Part shown: positions 10,391 through 20,780 of the stretch, piece by piece
Position numbering within the stretch: position 1 is the stretch's first letter
How the letters are laid out: every line of letters starts with the position of its first letter
NCBI GenBank assembly: GCA_964036045.1
Contig: OZ038381.1
Location: 111,774,922-111,838,921 of the forward strand
Direction: 5' to 3'
DNA: 64,000 bases
Source of the DNA: Eutreptiella sp. 'Long Island Sound 2002'
Taxonomy: Eukaryota > Euglenozoa > Euglenophyceae > Eutreptiales > Eutreptiaceae
Made by a program: the position numbers and the translations under genes
Notes under the pieces: generated by a model
Seen by the model: only the letters and a program-made list of their open reading frames with translations
Told to the model about the DNA's origin: nothing
Database searches by the model: none

Positions 10391-11457
10391 GTCTACCTTC
10401 GTTCCCGACTATTCGTGTTGTGTCCTTCAACACGGCAAAAAGCCAGAACACGCCCGCGTCGATTTTGCATTTCCTGAATGAGGGGTATGACGTCATATTC
10501 CTACAAGAAAAAAACTCTCCCCCTCTCCTCTCATAGCGGTACGCTTTCGGGAATGACCGCGCCAAAGTGTTCTCTAATGTCTGTGGACACAAACACGGCG
10601 CATGGGTCATCCCAGGCCCACGGATCGCGAGGTATACCAGCTGTATCTCACCCAGGGACAGCGACGGCCTTATATGTGCAGCCAAAGTATCCCAGGGGGG
10701 TACCCGGAAGCTACCCGCCTGCATGTCTTCTCCGTTTACTCCCCCCCAGTGCGTACAGGAGCCCCAGCTCCGTATCGAGAAACCATAGAGCGAGTACTTG
10801 CTTCCTATTGCAACGAGTATCCAAATCGCATCCTGGGAGGGGATTTCAAATGTGTGCTAGACCCTGAGCTGAACCAGCACAGCTTAGTCGATCCCCATGA
10901 ATGGCACTGGCTTACCAGGGAAGTGGAATACCTCCCGTCCGAACTAGTGGAAACCTATAGGTCAGAACATCCCTCCATTCGTCAGTATACCCGATACCCC
11001 AGTGACCGCCTGGGATAGCAAAGCAAGGCTGGACTACATCTTTGCGCTCCCCCGCCTGATGTCGCACTTTCCCCTCCTGGATGCATTGGTCCTCACGGAC
11101 CACACCATCTCTGACCATGACCCAGTGGCTGCTGTTTTCCAGTGCCCCTCTCCACTTCTTCTGTCTCAGCCCCCACTCCCCCCTTGCATTTTCCAGAAAA
11201 ATTCCAATGACGAAAAACAACAGTTCATCAAAAGTATACAGCGAATCTCCGACTGGTGCCAGGACCTCCAAGATGTCCCCGCCAGTGCCCCATTGGATGA
11301 GATCATCACTGCCACTGATTCTCTCCTTATGCAGGTTTGGTCGTCGTTCCACAAAATCACACGTCCCAAAACCACATTGCAAGGACCAAGAGGGCTATGT
11401 CAAGCTCAGGAAACTACTATCCTAACCCCCGCCTCATTCGTCCCAGGCATTTCTTGA
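10391..11457 (+). pseudogene. LINE 2 ORF2: APE-type endonuclease domain, frameshifted
   Basis: The exonuclease-endonuclease-phosphatase fold nicks target DNA to prime reverse transcription. It is spread over three frame pieces. Piece one (to 10536) has IRVVSFNTAKSQNT and DVIFLQEK, the latter carrying the metal-binding Glu. Piece two (10602-11018) has LHVFSVYSPPV and ILGGDFKCV, where the family usually has GDFN. Piece three (11002-11457) has SKARLDYIF and the terminal SDHDPV with the catalytic Asp-His. Order and spacing match the family. A stop near 10536 and a frame change near 11000 break it. The C-terminal part of piece three leads into the region before RT. Confidence 0.72.
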
Positions 11458-13744
11458 GCAAGTTGCTGAAGTCCAGTCCGTGGTAAACACTTTACATTCC
11501 TCAGACGAAACCAAAGCGAAACAGAAGCGTCACGGTAGTCTAGTCCGGGGAGTCCAGATGAAAAGCACTGTCGCCTGCACTTTGTGGCCTAAAGACCTGG
11601 ATCTCCTCGTCGTCAAAGTCCAAATACCCAGGAGCTCCTAAGTGACCCGGCTGATGTAGCAAAGGTTTTTGGGGACACCCTGCTTCATCTTGGTTGACAT
11701 ATGGATTATACCCCCCCCAGGACTTCGTTGACGAAGTCCTGTCCCACTCCCCCACATGCCCTGTTTCTGCCAAAAACGACCTCATACCATCTGTATCCTG
11801 GCAGGAGTTTCAGAGCCACCTAAAGCACAGCAAGCCATCAAAAGCTGGGGGTCCCGACAAAACAAACAGTTACATCCTGGCACTGCGTCCAGAACCCATC
11901 CAACGTTTTTTCAACTCCATTTTAAACCGCTTCCTCCACTCGCCGCTACCGCCGCATTGGCTACGTGCAAAGTTCTGTTTACTTTATAAGAAGGGTGACC
12001 CTCTTTATGGTATAATTTGACAAGAAAAGTAGTATTTCTGACTGTAGCTGGTTTTGAGATTTTTGGACCCCATAAAATCCTAGGTGTCTCCCCCTCAAAT
12101 TACTGTCCTATCGCCCTCTGGAACTGCATCTACAATCTCCGGGCCACCTTTGCCTGCAAACACCTGCGCTCGCAAGTGTTTGCACATGACATCCTTTCGG
12201 AAATTCAGCACGGAGGCCTTCCCGGTCACCAATGCGCTGATCATCTGTATCACCTCAAGACCCTCCATGCTAAATCGAAGAAGAGCTACTGGCTATTCAT
12301 CAATTTCAACAAGGCCTCTAATTCTGTGCCCCATGGCACACTCTGGACCGTTCTCGAACGGGCCAATTTTTCCACTTCGACTAATTATAACAGAAAACAG
12401 TTATACTCCTTCCCGCAAGACGGCCCCATAATCAACAGCCGCACCCCCCTTGCCTACCTTCAAACCAGGGGCCTCTGGCAAGGATGTCCCCTAGCTCTCT
12501 CCCCTACCTTTCATATTCTACCTCAACTCCCTCTTCTACCAATTTTTTGCTACGGTGCCCCCCCCTCCCACAAAAGCTCGCACAAGCCACGACGCTTACA
12601 TCGACGACAACCTCATCAAAAGTGAGGATGTCGTCTACATCCAAAACAGTCTCAACTAGTTCGATAGTCCTGCCAGGACTTGGGCTGTGGAGATGAACGT
12701 GTCCAAAACCGAAATCCACGCTAATGGCACTGCCCCCGAAGATGAATTCCTGACTCCCAGAGGCTCTGAATTCCTCACTTACAAAAAAAACCAAGGTGCC
12801 CTCTCACGTGCTATAAATACTTCGGGGTATATCTCTTTACACACCACCAAGCCAAGGGCCTGTTTCACATGCTCAAACAGTCAAAGCGGAGTTCCAGAGT
12901 CATTTTGCCCGGCTTTCCCCCCAACCTCTTACGCTAAGTGAAATGGTCCGCGTGACGAACTCACAGTTGGTCCCGATGCTCGCCCACCGCCTACCCACCC
13001 ACTCCCTTTCCCCCGACGAGCTCGAAAAACTGCAGTCCCTCATCTGGGCAGTCGTTGCATCTCGGAACATCACACGCCTGGTCTCTCCCAAAGATCGTTT
13101 CGCAGTCCGCCCAAAAGAAGGATTAGAAATGAAATTCCTGCCGCACTGCGTCCACGTTGCGACTGTGAACTATGGCTTTTGAGCCCTTTGCGCCCTCGCC
13201 CGAAAAAATAAGTTGGTCCTTTATATGTCCAGTCCATTCTTAGCCCAAATCAAAGGGCATCAGATCTGGTTCAGAACTCTTTCATGGATTCTCTTCACGC
13301 CCTGGGTATTTCATTCCACAGCATAGGCCCGTGGTGACCCACGGTCATTCAGGATCTAAAACCCTGGTACCCAACTAACCGTCAAATTCAAGTCAGGGCA
13401 CGCCACGGGTAGCGTGAACGAGGCCATTTCCAAGTGGGCCAATGTTTCGTTCCGTGAAGGGATCTACTCTGTGGACTCCCACACATCTTATACCATGCAC
13501 ATGCCATGCCATGCCTTCATGGATTACTCCCGCCCTTCCCACTCCCAGCTGGTCCCTGAAATTTTGCGCCCTCAAGCGACCATTTCCGAACCCCACCGCC
13601 ACCGCACAACGCACGCGCGTTAGAGGTCAGCCCACATGGCCATCTCTTTGCTCTGCAGGTACAGCACTACCTTGAAGAGAAATCCTCATCGAGTGAGGCT
13701 GCCACGATGCCTTACAAGCACTAACCAGACTGCCGGCAACCGGC
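11458..13744 (+). pseudogene. LINE 2 ORF2: reverse transcriptase with thumb/connection, frameshifted
   Basis: RT motifs run in order: the fingers segment SKAGGPDKTNS with CLLYKKGDP (11694-12020), NYCPIALWN and QHGGLPGHQCADHL, the motif-A region FINFNKASNSVPHG, RGLWQGCPLALSP (12017-12625), and the catalytic YIDDN at about 12599-12613. The expected first motif-A Asp reads Asn. The thumb follows with EMNVSKTEIHANG and a shifted YKYFGVYLF, then the connection with LAHRLPTHSLSPDELEKLQS (12943-13182). From 13183 to 13744 only scattered coding fragments remain. At least four frame changes are present. It copies LINE RNA into DNA at the nicked target; this copy cannot. Confidence 0.72.
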
Positions 13745-14204
13745 TTGCAGCGTTTGTGGCTCTATGCTGATGGACCATCCGGTGAGTCCGGCCATGCAGC
13801 CGCCATCACAGCCTTCCTGCCAGATGACACAACAAGAGTTCTGTGCCTGTCCTCACCAAATCCTTCTTTCCTGGGTTCGGAGTTCTGGGGAGCGATAGCA
13901 GCGATACGCTGGATTCACAGGGAGTTCTCACAGTACGAAGTTTGTCTCTTGATTGACAACGATCAGGTGGTGTCCACCCTCCAGAAATGCCAGGCCTCTG
14001 AGCCCAGCCCCTTCCGAGACGACACCTGGACCATCGCAGTGCACAGCGCCCTGCATCTCATCGTCAACTGTTCTGTTCTGTTCTGTGGATTAAAGGGCAT
14101 GCCAATTTTGTTGGCAACAAAATCAGCGACCATTTCTCCAAATAGGCAGCTCACAGCCTCATTTTGCACTCCTGACCTACTCCCGCCCCCCCCCCCTGGG
14201 TTCA
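13745..14204 (+). pseudogene. LINE 2 ORF2: RNase H domain
   Basis: The opening strand LYADGPSGESGHAAA has the first catalytic Asp. Glu lies in FLGSEFWGAIAAIRWI, and LLIDNDQVVSTLQKC carries the third acidic position. The fourth Asp is not visible because the frame breaks near 14100. About 150 residues is normal for this domain. It follows the RT and precedes the Cys/His tail, as in RNase H-bearing LINE clades. Confidence 0.7.
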
Positions 14205-15365
14205 GTGGCGGTACACCACCTGGCTGTCCTTCATAAATTCAAAGCGCAGGGACTCCGCCACCTACTAACGCAACATTCCCATAACAACATAATAGTAGGC
14301 CCCAGCTTCAGCCTTTACAATAAGGCTTCCTGTTCTTCGTCCCTGGTTTGCAAATTGGCGGCCGGGTGCTATAATGTGCACGGCTATCAATGGAGCAACA
14401 TGCTTCACGACTACCCTTGCCCAAGGTGCAGACAGCATCATCCTTCCGAACCTGTGTCCTGCCTGGCTTTCTGCACAGCACTAGACCAGCACGTCCAGGC
14501 ATACATCTCTTCCTGGGGCCCGCTTTTTAGTCCCGTGGTCCTGCACTGGTGGGTCTCTGGGCCCTCAAAGGCGGACCGCAGGAACCTCATGAGAACCCTG
14601 GTACCAAAGTCCCTCTGGTCCTGCCTTCCTCAGCCCATTCCAGGCTCCACTCACGCTGAGCACAAGGCCACACTTGGCCAAGCCCTCGCGGACCGGGTAA
14701 AGCGCATGGAAGGGGCTGTCCGTCAAGCACATGACTGGCTGTGTTCCAATCCTTTTCCATGGGATCCTATACTGTGGGCCCGCCCTCCCGACCCGCTCAA
14801 TCTTTTCTCGGTTTCACACGGTGCATTCAGTACCTCTGTCCCGATGCCCCCCCGGACCCGGCCCACATACCAACACCCCCCACCTCTCCCAAGCCACACC
14901 TTGAAGAAGCCATCCAAGTCAGGTCCGACCAAACCACAGCCAGCCGTCCGCCGCACCCCTAGAAACTCCAAACGTCCATCCAGCCACGCATCGGCCCCTC
15001 CTCGGGCCCCTCGCTCCTCACCTTTTCCACGTCCTACTCAACACTCACGCCTGCGGCAACCACAAAAACGCCTACGGTCGCCACAGCGCAATCAGACCAC
15101 CATTCATTGGGCGCCTCCCAAACGCACAAAATTCACCCGCCCCCTCTCACCCCCACGCCCCAGAGCACGATACCGTCAAACACGCTTACCCCTCACCTCT
15201 AGGCCTACTTCTACTAGGTGCACCGCACCGTCTGCTCCTCCCCGTCTCAGCGCCTCTCGGGACGACCGAAATTATTTCCGTCCATCCAGTCATCTTGTGT
15301 CCCCTCCACTTGACCCCTTTGACCCTCTGCCCCTTCCCCAGCCCCCCCCTCCCCATCCAGGGTAA
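14205..15365 (+). CDS. LINE 2 ORF2 C-terminus: Cys/His knuckle and basic Pro/Ser-rich tail
   Basis: This 386-residue frame holds the end of ORF2. An ordered part includes YPCPRCRQHHPSEPVSCLAF, a CxxC-H-C pattern like the LINE C-terminal zinc knuckle, and WLCSNPFPWDPILWA. From about residue 215 it becomes a basic Pro/Ser/Arg-rich tail, very like the composition of the long ORF after LINE 1. The frame ends at TAA 15363-15365. The tail is much longer than typical LINE C-termini. Confidence 0.6.
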   Translation: MAVHHLAVLHKFKAQGLRHLLTQHSHNNIIVGPSFSLYNKASCSSSLVCKLAAGCYNVHGYQWSNMLHDYPCPRCRQHHPSEPVSCLAFCTALDQHVQAYISSWGPLFSPVVLHWWVSGPSKADRRNLMRTLVPKSLWSCLPQPIPGSTHAEHKATLGQALADRVKRMEGAVRQAHDWLCSNPFPWDPILWARPPDPLNLFSVSHGAFSTSVPMPPRTRPTYQHPPPLPSHTLKKPSKSGPTKPQPAVRRTPRNSKRPSSHASAPPRAPRSSPFPRPTQHSRLRQPQKRLRSPQRNQTTIHWAPPKRTKFTRPLSPPRPRARYRQTRLPLTSRPTSTRCTAPSAPPRLSASRDDRNYFRPSSHLVSPPLDPFDPLPLPQPPPPHPG

Positions 15366-16740
15366 CTCAGCATTCGTCTAACCACACCATCACAGCCAAC
15401 ACACCCTTACCTCGGCAACCCGCCTCCGTGATGTATTATATGCTCCTTGTGGTGTACATACTTTCACGAGATCTTCCTTTGGGGGACGTCAGCCCCAGAA
15501 CAAGTTGATGCGGTTAAAAACAGTCAAAAAATACACTCAAATGCGAAAGCCATCCGGAAGGGTCCAGATTCTCTTTCTCATGTTTACTTGCTGGTCTCCC
15601 GGCCGCACAAAAGACATGCTGACCACCAATGATCCGGAAATGCAGCAATGGCAGAACAAAACTCGTCCCCAAGACAGTACACAAACGACAGATGTGTAGT
15701 TGCATGTGCAGCAACATACAATTATCCGGCCAGACCAGTAATCCTTCGATGATCTCCGCGGGAGGTAATCTTGCCAAGTCCTCCAGCTGCAGCTTCACTC
15801 AGAAAGATGTCCTTGATTGGTGCCCTAAGAGTTTTGATGAAATCCTGCAGGGTTTGATGTTGGAAAACCAAACCAAAGCAGCAAGTAGAGCAAGAACAGG
15901 ATATGGATCGAATCAATGAATAGTTTTGAAATCCAGTGTATCACAGAAGGGCTGCAGATAGAAAGAGCAGTCTTAAGTACAAAGATTCAATCACAAATGG
16001 ATAAAACAAATGATTTTTATATGAAAACTGGCATGACTCCTGCCTCCCAATTAGCCTTGGGCACTTCATGTGCACTCCTGTGGATGAAATGGAGCTCGTT
16101 AGGAATGTGGGGCAAAGGAGTTAGGCCTGACACAGGATATGACTTGGCCAGGCAACTGAATTCAGAAATATTAGATCCACAAAAAGTGGTAGAAACAGTT
16201 GGGTATAGGGGTCTCGGGGTGGGGGACCACTAGGCTGAACCTCCAAGGCCTTAGGCATGAAAAGCCTACTTTATTTTGGTATAACCTCCATGAAGGAAGA
16301 TACCTCAACTCAGTTGAGTGGTAGGGGTGAACTTCATGGGGGGCTAGGGTTATAACCCTAGTTACTTTGAGAAAGTGTACTTTAAGCTTCAAATGAGGGA
16401 TAAAAATACTTAAGTAAGTCTTAGCATCAACAAAAGGGTTTTTAAGGGGGGCTTGATCAAGCCCTCCAAGAAAGACATGGCAGTGAAGTTTTCTTACTCA
16501 CCCCTGGAGTACTGGTTGATCAAGCCAGTAGGACCAAGGAAAAAGGCTCAAATGTTCCCAAAAGTACCTCAGGAGATGCATCAAACCAACCAAACACATT
16601 CCCCCCAGTTCATAGGAGCTCATCACACTGTAGGTACCCTCGAAAAACAGTGTAATGTACCGTGAATGATGTCCCTTCGATGGGGCATTCCTCAAAGGTT
16701 GCCAGCGTGCGGCGAAGACGTTTTGCAAAAATGTGGGGGT
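15366..16740. other. Non-coding stretch with weak ORFs and an 18-bp palindrome
   Basis: AT-richer than its left neighbour. The short frames at 15447-15699 and 15916-16233 are not recognisable. CTAGGGTTATAACCCTAG at 16344-16361 is a perfect 18-bp palindrome, and CTCAACT-C-AGTTGAG near 16304 is a small inverted repeat. No gene is supported. Confidence 0.5.
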
Positions 16741-16860
16741 AGGGGGGTTTGAACCCAGGACTCCCTCCTTAGAGCACACATGCTTGCCACCAGGGTACAG
16801 TCGAACGCTCTAATGCGGACGGCTATCGCTGTATAAAACGTTCTTTAGTAAACATCCTGA
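16741..16860 (-). other. tRNA-like fragment (B-box-like), not an intact tRNA
   Basis: On the minus strand TCCTGGGTTCAAACCC resembles a T-arm/B box, preceded by TGGTGGCAAGC as a possible A box and followed within about 15 nt by TTTTT. I could not build acceptor or anticodon stems, so it is at best a pseudo-tRNA or SINE head. Confidence 0.25.
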
Positions 16861-19085
16861 CCAAGGACCGGGGCGGAGCAATACTCCCAATGGGGAACAC
16901 AAATCTCCAGGAGCTAAAAAAAATGGAAAATGGAACCAAAAGGGAGTGAATCTTGTGGTTTAGCGAAAGGGATAGCAATTTGAGAAGTCAAATCGCTAAA
17001 AACTGAGCGGTAGTTTTTAAAGTTTTAAAAGATATTTTTGCACAGTTGCATCACAATTTTTAGAAGCTTTGGGAAGAAGTATTGAAAAGAAACCCACAGC
17101 ACAGAGCAGGTGGGCAACCCACCTCTCAGGTATGTTAGTGTCGTGTCACACGCATGCATTGCGTTCGTGCTGGTTGGTTCGTTAAAACATTAGGGTTGTC
17201 ACCTCTGTGTTTGTTGGGGGTTTGGGTGTGCACCTCCTTTGCTCTGCACGGGTCAAAACTGAGATGAACGGTATGCGAAGCAAATGGAGCACGCAGCGCG
17301 CACGTAGGGTTAGTGTATGCGCTGTGCTCGCGATGCATGTGCCTAATTCAGGCATTCACATGTTGTGTCACTTTCCGTGTGCCTCAATCAACCCTTCTCC
17401 TCTCTTCACAGGTGGGAAAAGAAAATGTGTGCTCGTGTTCTTGTTGCCGTAGCGTTGAAACAGGGTTGCTTAAAACGCTTAGGCTTGTTTTGCGCTTTGC
17501 AGTGCGCCATTCTCTCCCTTCTTTTTGCAGGTAATAAAGTAAGAAGAGCGTGCATGACACACAATGCAATAATCGCTTAGGGTTGTTAATAATTCGCTGT
17601 AGGGTTGTTCAAACACTTAGGGTTGTTTTGCGCTCGTGTTACCTTCGGCATTCTCATGATGCGTGGTGAGTGAGGTACGTAAGCCCAGGAGGAGCTCACC
17701 TCTTGGTTGGGTCAGGCTATGGTTTGTTGTTGTGGGTAAGATTAGGAGAAACAGTAGAAGATTCGAAAGCTGGTGCATACCTGTGCATGCATGTGACGCA
17801 TTGAAGGGTAGGCCACGCGTGTTGCGCACGGTACAACTCTTGTTTAGGGTTAGGTTAGGGTTTAGTTCAGGTTACCCAGGGACTCCACCCTATGTTCTTT
17901 AGGAGAACGGGTGGAGTTCCTTAAGCTTGCTTGCTTGTAACATGCTAAGTGGACAGCGTATTATGGGGCAGCCTAAGAAGCGTATAATACGTGGAGGCTG
18001 TCTTGTTTCCTCAGCAACTTACCATGTTCATTGGCCTTTGCTTTACAGGTGGGCAGGTGAGGGTGATTTGTGCAGTCCCTTGCCGCACTACATCATGCGG
18101 CGCAGATCACAAACAAAAAGCTGTGCCTCAGCAAGGAGTGGCGAGGGCAGTCCGACCTGTTCAACATACATGCTGTGCACGCAAAAAGAGCACTCCTTCC
18201 CTCCAAGCCCTGACAGGGAAACACGTAGTGGCGTCCCTGTTAGGCCACGGTCCCTTAGTAGCGCTGTGTTCTCTTGTTATTTCACAGGAGGGTCAATAGG
18301 GCCTGAGATATCATTGGCATGAACACTCCGTAGCGTGTGTAGGTGTTAGGGCCAGCAAGCCTGGCAGGCGATGAGTGCAAGAACTGAGTGCTCACCCTGC
18401 CTTGGAAGGCTGGTGCTGGCGTTAGTGAGTGTAGTGTAGTGGTATCCCCTGTCCCGCGTGCTTTTCCAAGTGGCCAGGGGAGTGCGTTAGCTTTTGGCCA
18501 TTAGAAAAATGGGCGTTTTGTTTGCCCCTAGCACACTTGGCCACCCCTCCCCTCTAGCAGGTAGGGCGTTTGCCGTCTTCCCCCAACGATAGGCGCCAGC
18601 ACAGAAACTAGGCGCAATAGGAGTGGTAATAGTACCTGATTAGGACCTTCGGTCCGACGTCGGCAAAGCCCGGTCTCCGGGAGCCACGCCGGGGAGAGAA
18701 ATGAGACACATTGAGACATACGTAGCACACTTAGGGGTACGGTAAATCCTGTAAGGAAGGGTAGAACCCCGTGGGTCTGGACCAGTGAGGGGTCCTAACT
18801 GTGGGCACACCTGTCCCCAAGGAGGGTGGATACACCTTGCTTCATAACACCTTGCTTGTCATTCCCCCCTGGAGTAGTAAGCCACCGCTCTTCATTGGCT
18901 CCCCAAGGTCATTACATCGGGGCAGTTCCCATGCAACACATGGTCAACAAGGCACACACTCGCTGAGTGGCTGCCAAGTTCATAAGCGGCCATCTTGCTC
19001 ACGCTGGTAACCATAGGCATGGGACTGCAGGGCAGAGCCAGGGTAGGTGCAGTGCTCTGGCAGCAGCGGTCTGTGCAAAACCAAT
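16861..19085. other. Non-coding stretch with telomere-like motifs and small hairpins
   Basis: No gene recognised. TTAGGGTTGT-type motifs recur at about 17190, 17577, 17600 and 17620, and a TTTAGGGTTAGGTTAGGG tract lies near 17844-17862. Pyrimidine-CAG acceptor-like sites occur near 17411, 17530, 18048 and 18287. Perfect 5-bp hairpins GGACC-TTC-GGTCC (18643-18655) and CCCGG-TCT-CCGGG (18669-18681) sit close together. This could include the 3' non-coding part of element D1, whose chromodomain ends at 19255. Confidence 0.4.
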
Positions 19086-19165
19086 GGCCTTCGGCCAGGG
19101 TGTGGTTGTCACGGGGGGCTAACGGTCCTGTCCTGCGATGCAATGCAGGGCAGCTGTGACAACTG
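19086..19165 (-). repeat. Structured repeat, copy 1 (three predicted hairpins)
   Basis: Stems seen: GGCC-TTC-GGCC (19086-19096); outer stem GTTGTCAC (19105-19112) with GTGACAAC (19156-19163); inner stem CTGTCCTGC with GCAGGGCAG (one wobble pair). A related copy lies at 30612-30694 with compensatory changes in the outer stem. It is 90 bp downstream of the D1 chromodomain in that element's sense, so it may be a 3' UTR structure. Function unknown. Confidence 0.55.
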
Positions 19166-19254
19166 CTCTTACACACATACGCAGGCATATCTGCACAAGA
19201 GTGCTCACCGCCCCTGGAAGGTTAGAAGACAGTCAATAGACTGACACAGTGAGA

Positions 19255-19803
19255 TTAGTTTTTCTTTTTCCACTTGGACAGAGTCTCAGCACGGGTTAGT
19301 AACTGTCCCTCGTTCTTCTCAACGAGGTAGGAGCAAAATATGGGGTGGATACTCCCATCGGGTTGTATAAAGGCGGACATGGGTTCCCAGGTCACCTCAG
19401 ATAGCCCATAGCCATCCCACAGGGTAAGGAGTTTCCAGCCTTGTTTATACTCGTGGCGAGCAACACCTGCAACCACGTAGTAGCCATCGACTGACATTTC
19501 ATCGGCAGTCATCTCTTCGAGTTTGTCTGCCTCCTCTGGGCTGGCAGCGTTCTCTAGGCCGATACGCTCAACCTCACTGTCGCTGAGGCGCCACTCATCC
19601 CAGGACAAATTGTCAGCGGAGTGATAGTTCCTCAACTGTTTAGGCGTACAAAGCAGTTCACCACCTAGACGTGGACTGCACCTGACATGGATCCTAGATC
19701 CATCCATCCTGATGATACGATAGGGCCCAAAATAAGGGTCCTGTAGATAGTTACGAGGCCAGGAGGGTCGGCGTGAATGGTGCACCAAAACAAGGTCACC
19801 AAC
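19255..19803 (-). pseudogene. Gypsy element D1: integrase C-terminus and chromodomain
   Basis: The minus-strand frame begins in a GDLVLVHHSRR strand typical of the integrase C-terminal (GPY/F) domain and continues with FGPYRIIRMDGSRIHVRCSP and the QLRNY end of that module. It then enters a chromodomain with YYVVAGVARHEYKQGWKLL and the aromatic-cage stretch YGLSEVTWEPMSAF. Chromodomains on integrase direct insertion to marked chromatin. The upstream half of the same integrase is missing here; it is found on the same strand beyond 51174, 31 kb away, because element A inserted at 19803. The C-terminal tail ends at 19255. The 5-bp flank CCAAC (19799-19803) compares with CCAGC on the other side (51169-51173). 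Confidence 0.75.
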
Positions 19804-19822
19804 TGAAGCGGTACCCAGAAAC

Positions 19823-19904
19823 TATGGCCCATGGCCCGGAGGCCTGTGAGCCGTCACACCCGTTATGGCCCATGGCCCGGAGGATTGCGAGCCGTCACAC
19901 CCGT
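19823..19904 (+). repeat. 41-bp tandem duplication near the LTR start
   Basis: TATGGCCCATGGCCCGGAGG occurs at 19823 and 19864; each unit ends GCCGTCACACCCGT. It is absent at the equivalent place in the solo LTR. Confidence 0.85.
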
Positions 19905-20292
19905 GGAAAAGCCGTTGACACCGGGTATCCCTGTTTCCTAACCCGCGAAATCTGGAATCTGATTTCTAACCAATAAATCGATGTGGAATTACCGTAATCT
20001 TATTGTCTTGATCGATTTTCGGTCAGAAATCGGTGAAATACCCGATTTCTACCGCGATTTCTAATTGTCGTGAAATCGCCGCCTGATGTCGCCTGTTCGC
20101 GCGCCTTCGTCGCTTCTCCGTGGCGGGTTTTTTGATGAACTTTTCCCGAGTACCTGTTAGGTTCTGAGTGAACTTAAGGGCTGAATCTAGAGGGTATTTA
20201 AAGTACTTTCATCTGGTGTGTTCACCAGAACTTTTGGCTGTTGCGTCTTCGAGAAAATCCACGCGCAAGGCTTTCCGTCGATCGTGCGAACG

Positions 20293-20312
20293 CATGGTCC
20301 TCAAGGACCATG
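20293..20312. promoter_or_regulatory. Conserved LTR hairpin
   Basis: CATGGTCC-TCAA-GGACCATG is a perfect 8-bp inverted repeat with a 4-nt loop. In the copy at 49655-49686 the arms lengthen to 12 bp (CGAACTCATGGT). The solo LTR has GAAGGCT-CCAA-AGCCTTC (42011-42028) in the comparable place. It may be an RNA structure or a factor site. Confidence 0.6.
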
Positions 20313-20775
20313 AGTTCGGACGGAACCTTACATCTCCCGCCTATACCTTTCATCCGAGCCCCTTTCACGTGGGCATATCCTTTTGTATAGGGAAGCGGGC
20401 AATGGCGGTGTTTTAGGCCGCCTATGGGTCTCACAAACCGAAGTCGTTTGCGTGCGCAAACGCTAACTTTGTGGCCTTGTGAGCATGAACGTGAAAAACC
20501 GAACACAATGCTCACAAGACCCAAAACCCCGGGCCATTCCCGTATTTCGAGCCAACTCAACAATGGCTCCAGGCAATTCAATGCGTACCAAAACTCTATG
20601 TTCCAAAGAGGGCAAATTTTGGTCGAAAATTACGCCAAAATGGCCAAACCACCGAGGCTCGTACTCGAAGTCTCTGGGGAGTTGAGCCTCGAACCAAGGC
20701 AATATGTAAAGTAGAGACCACGAAGAACATTCTGGATGGCTTGGTTGTTTTTTACAACCTTGTCTTCTTTTTTTC

Positions 20776-20780
20776 TATAA
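20776..20780 (+). promoter_or_regulatory. Candidate LTR TATA box
   Basis: TATAA lies about 970 bp into the LTR, before CTTGTGAGCACGCGTGCC. The other two copies have the stronger TATATAA at 50142-50148 and 53034-53040. Conserved position suggests the core promoter of element A. Confidence 0.4.

Larger units (their letters stand above)
8040..15365 (+). mobile_element. LINE 2: non-LTR retrotransposon with AlkB, APE endonuclease, RT and RNase H domains (decayed)
   Basis: Domains appear in one orientation and in the usual LINE order: an upstream ORF with an AlkB-like domain (8440-9663), apurinic-type endonuclease (10391-11165), reverse transcriptase and thumb/connection (11694-13182), RNase H (13745-14180) and a C-terminal Cys/His tail (14205-15365). 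Reading frames switch repeatedly, so this copy is dead or the assembly is noisy. No flanking target duplication or poly(A) tail was identified, so both ends are approximate. Confidence 0.75.
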
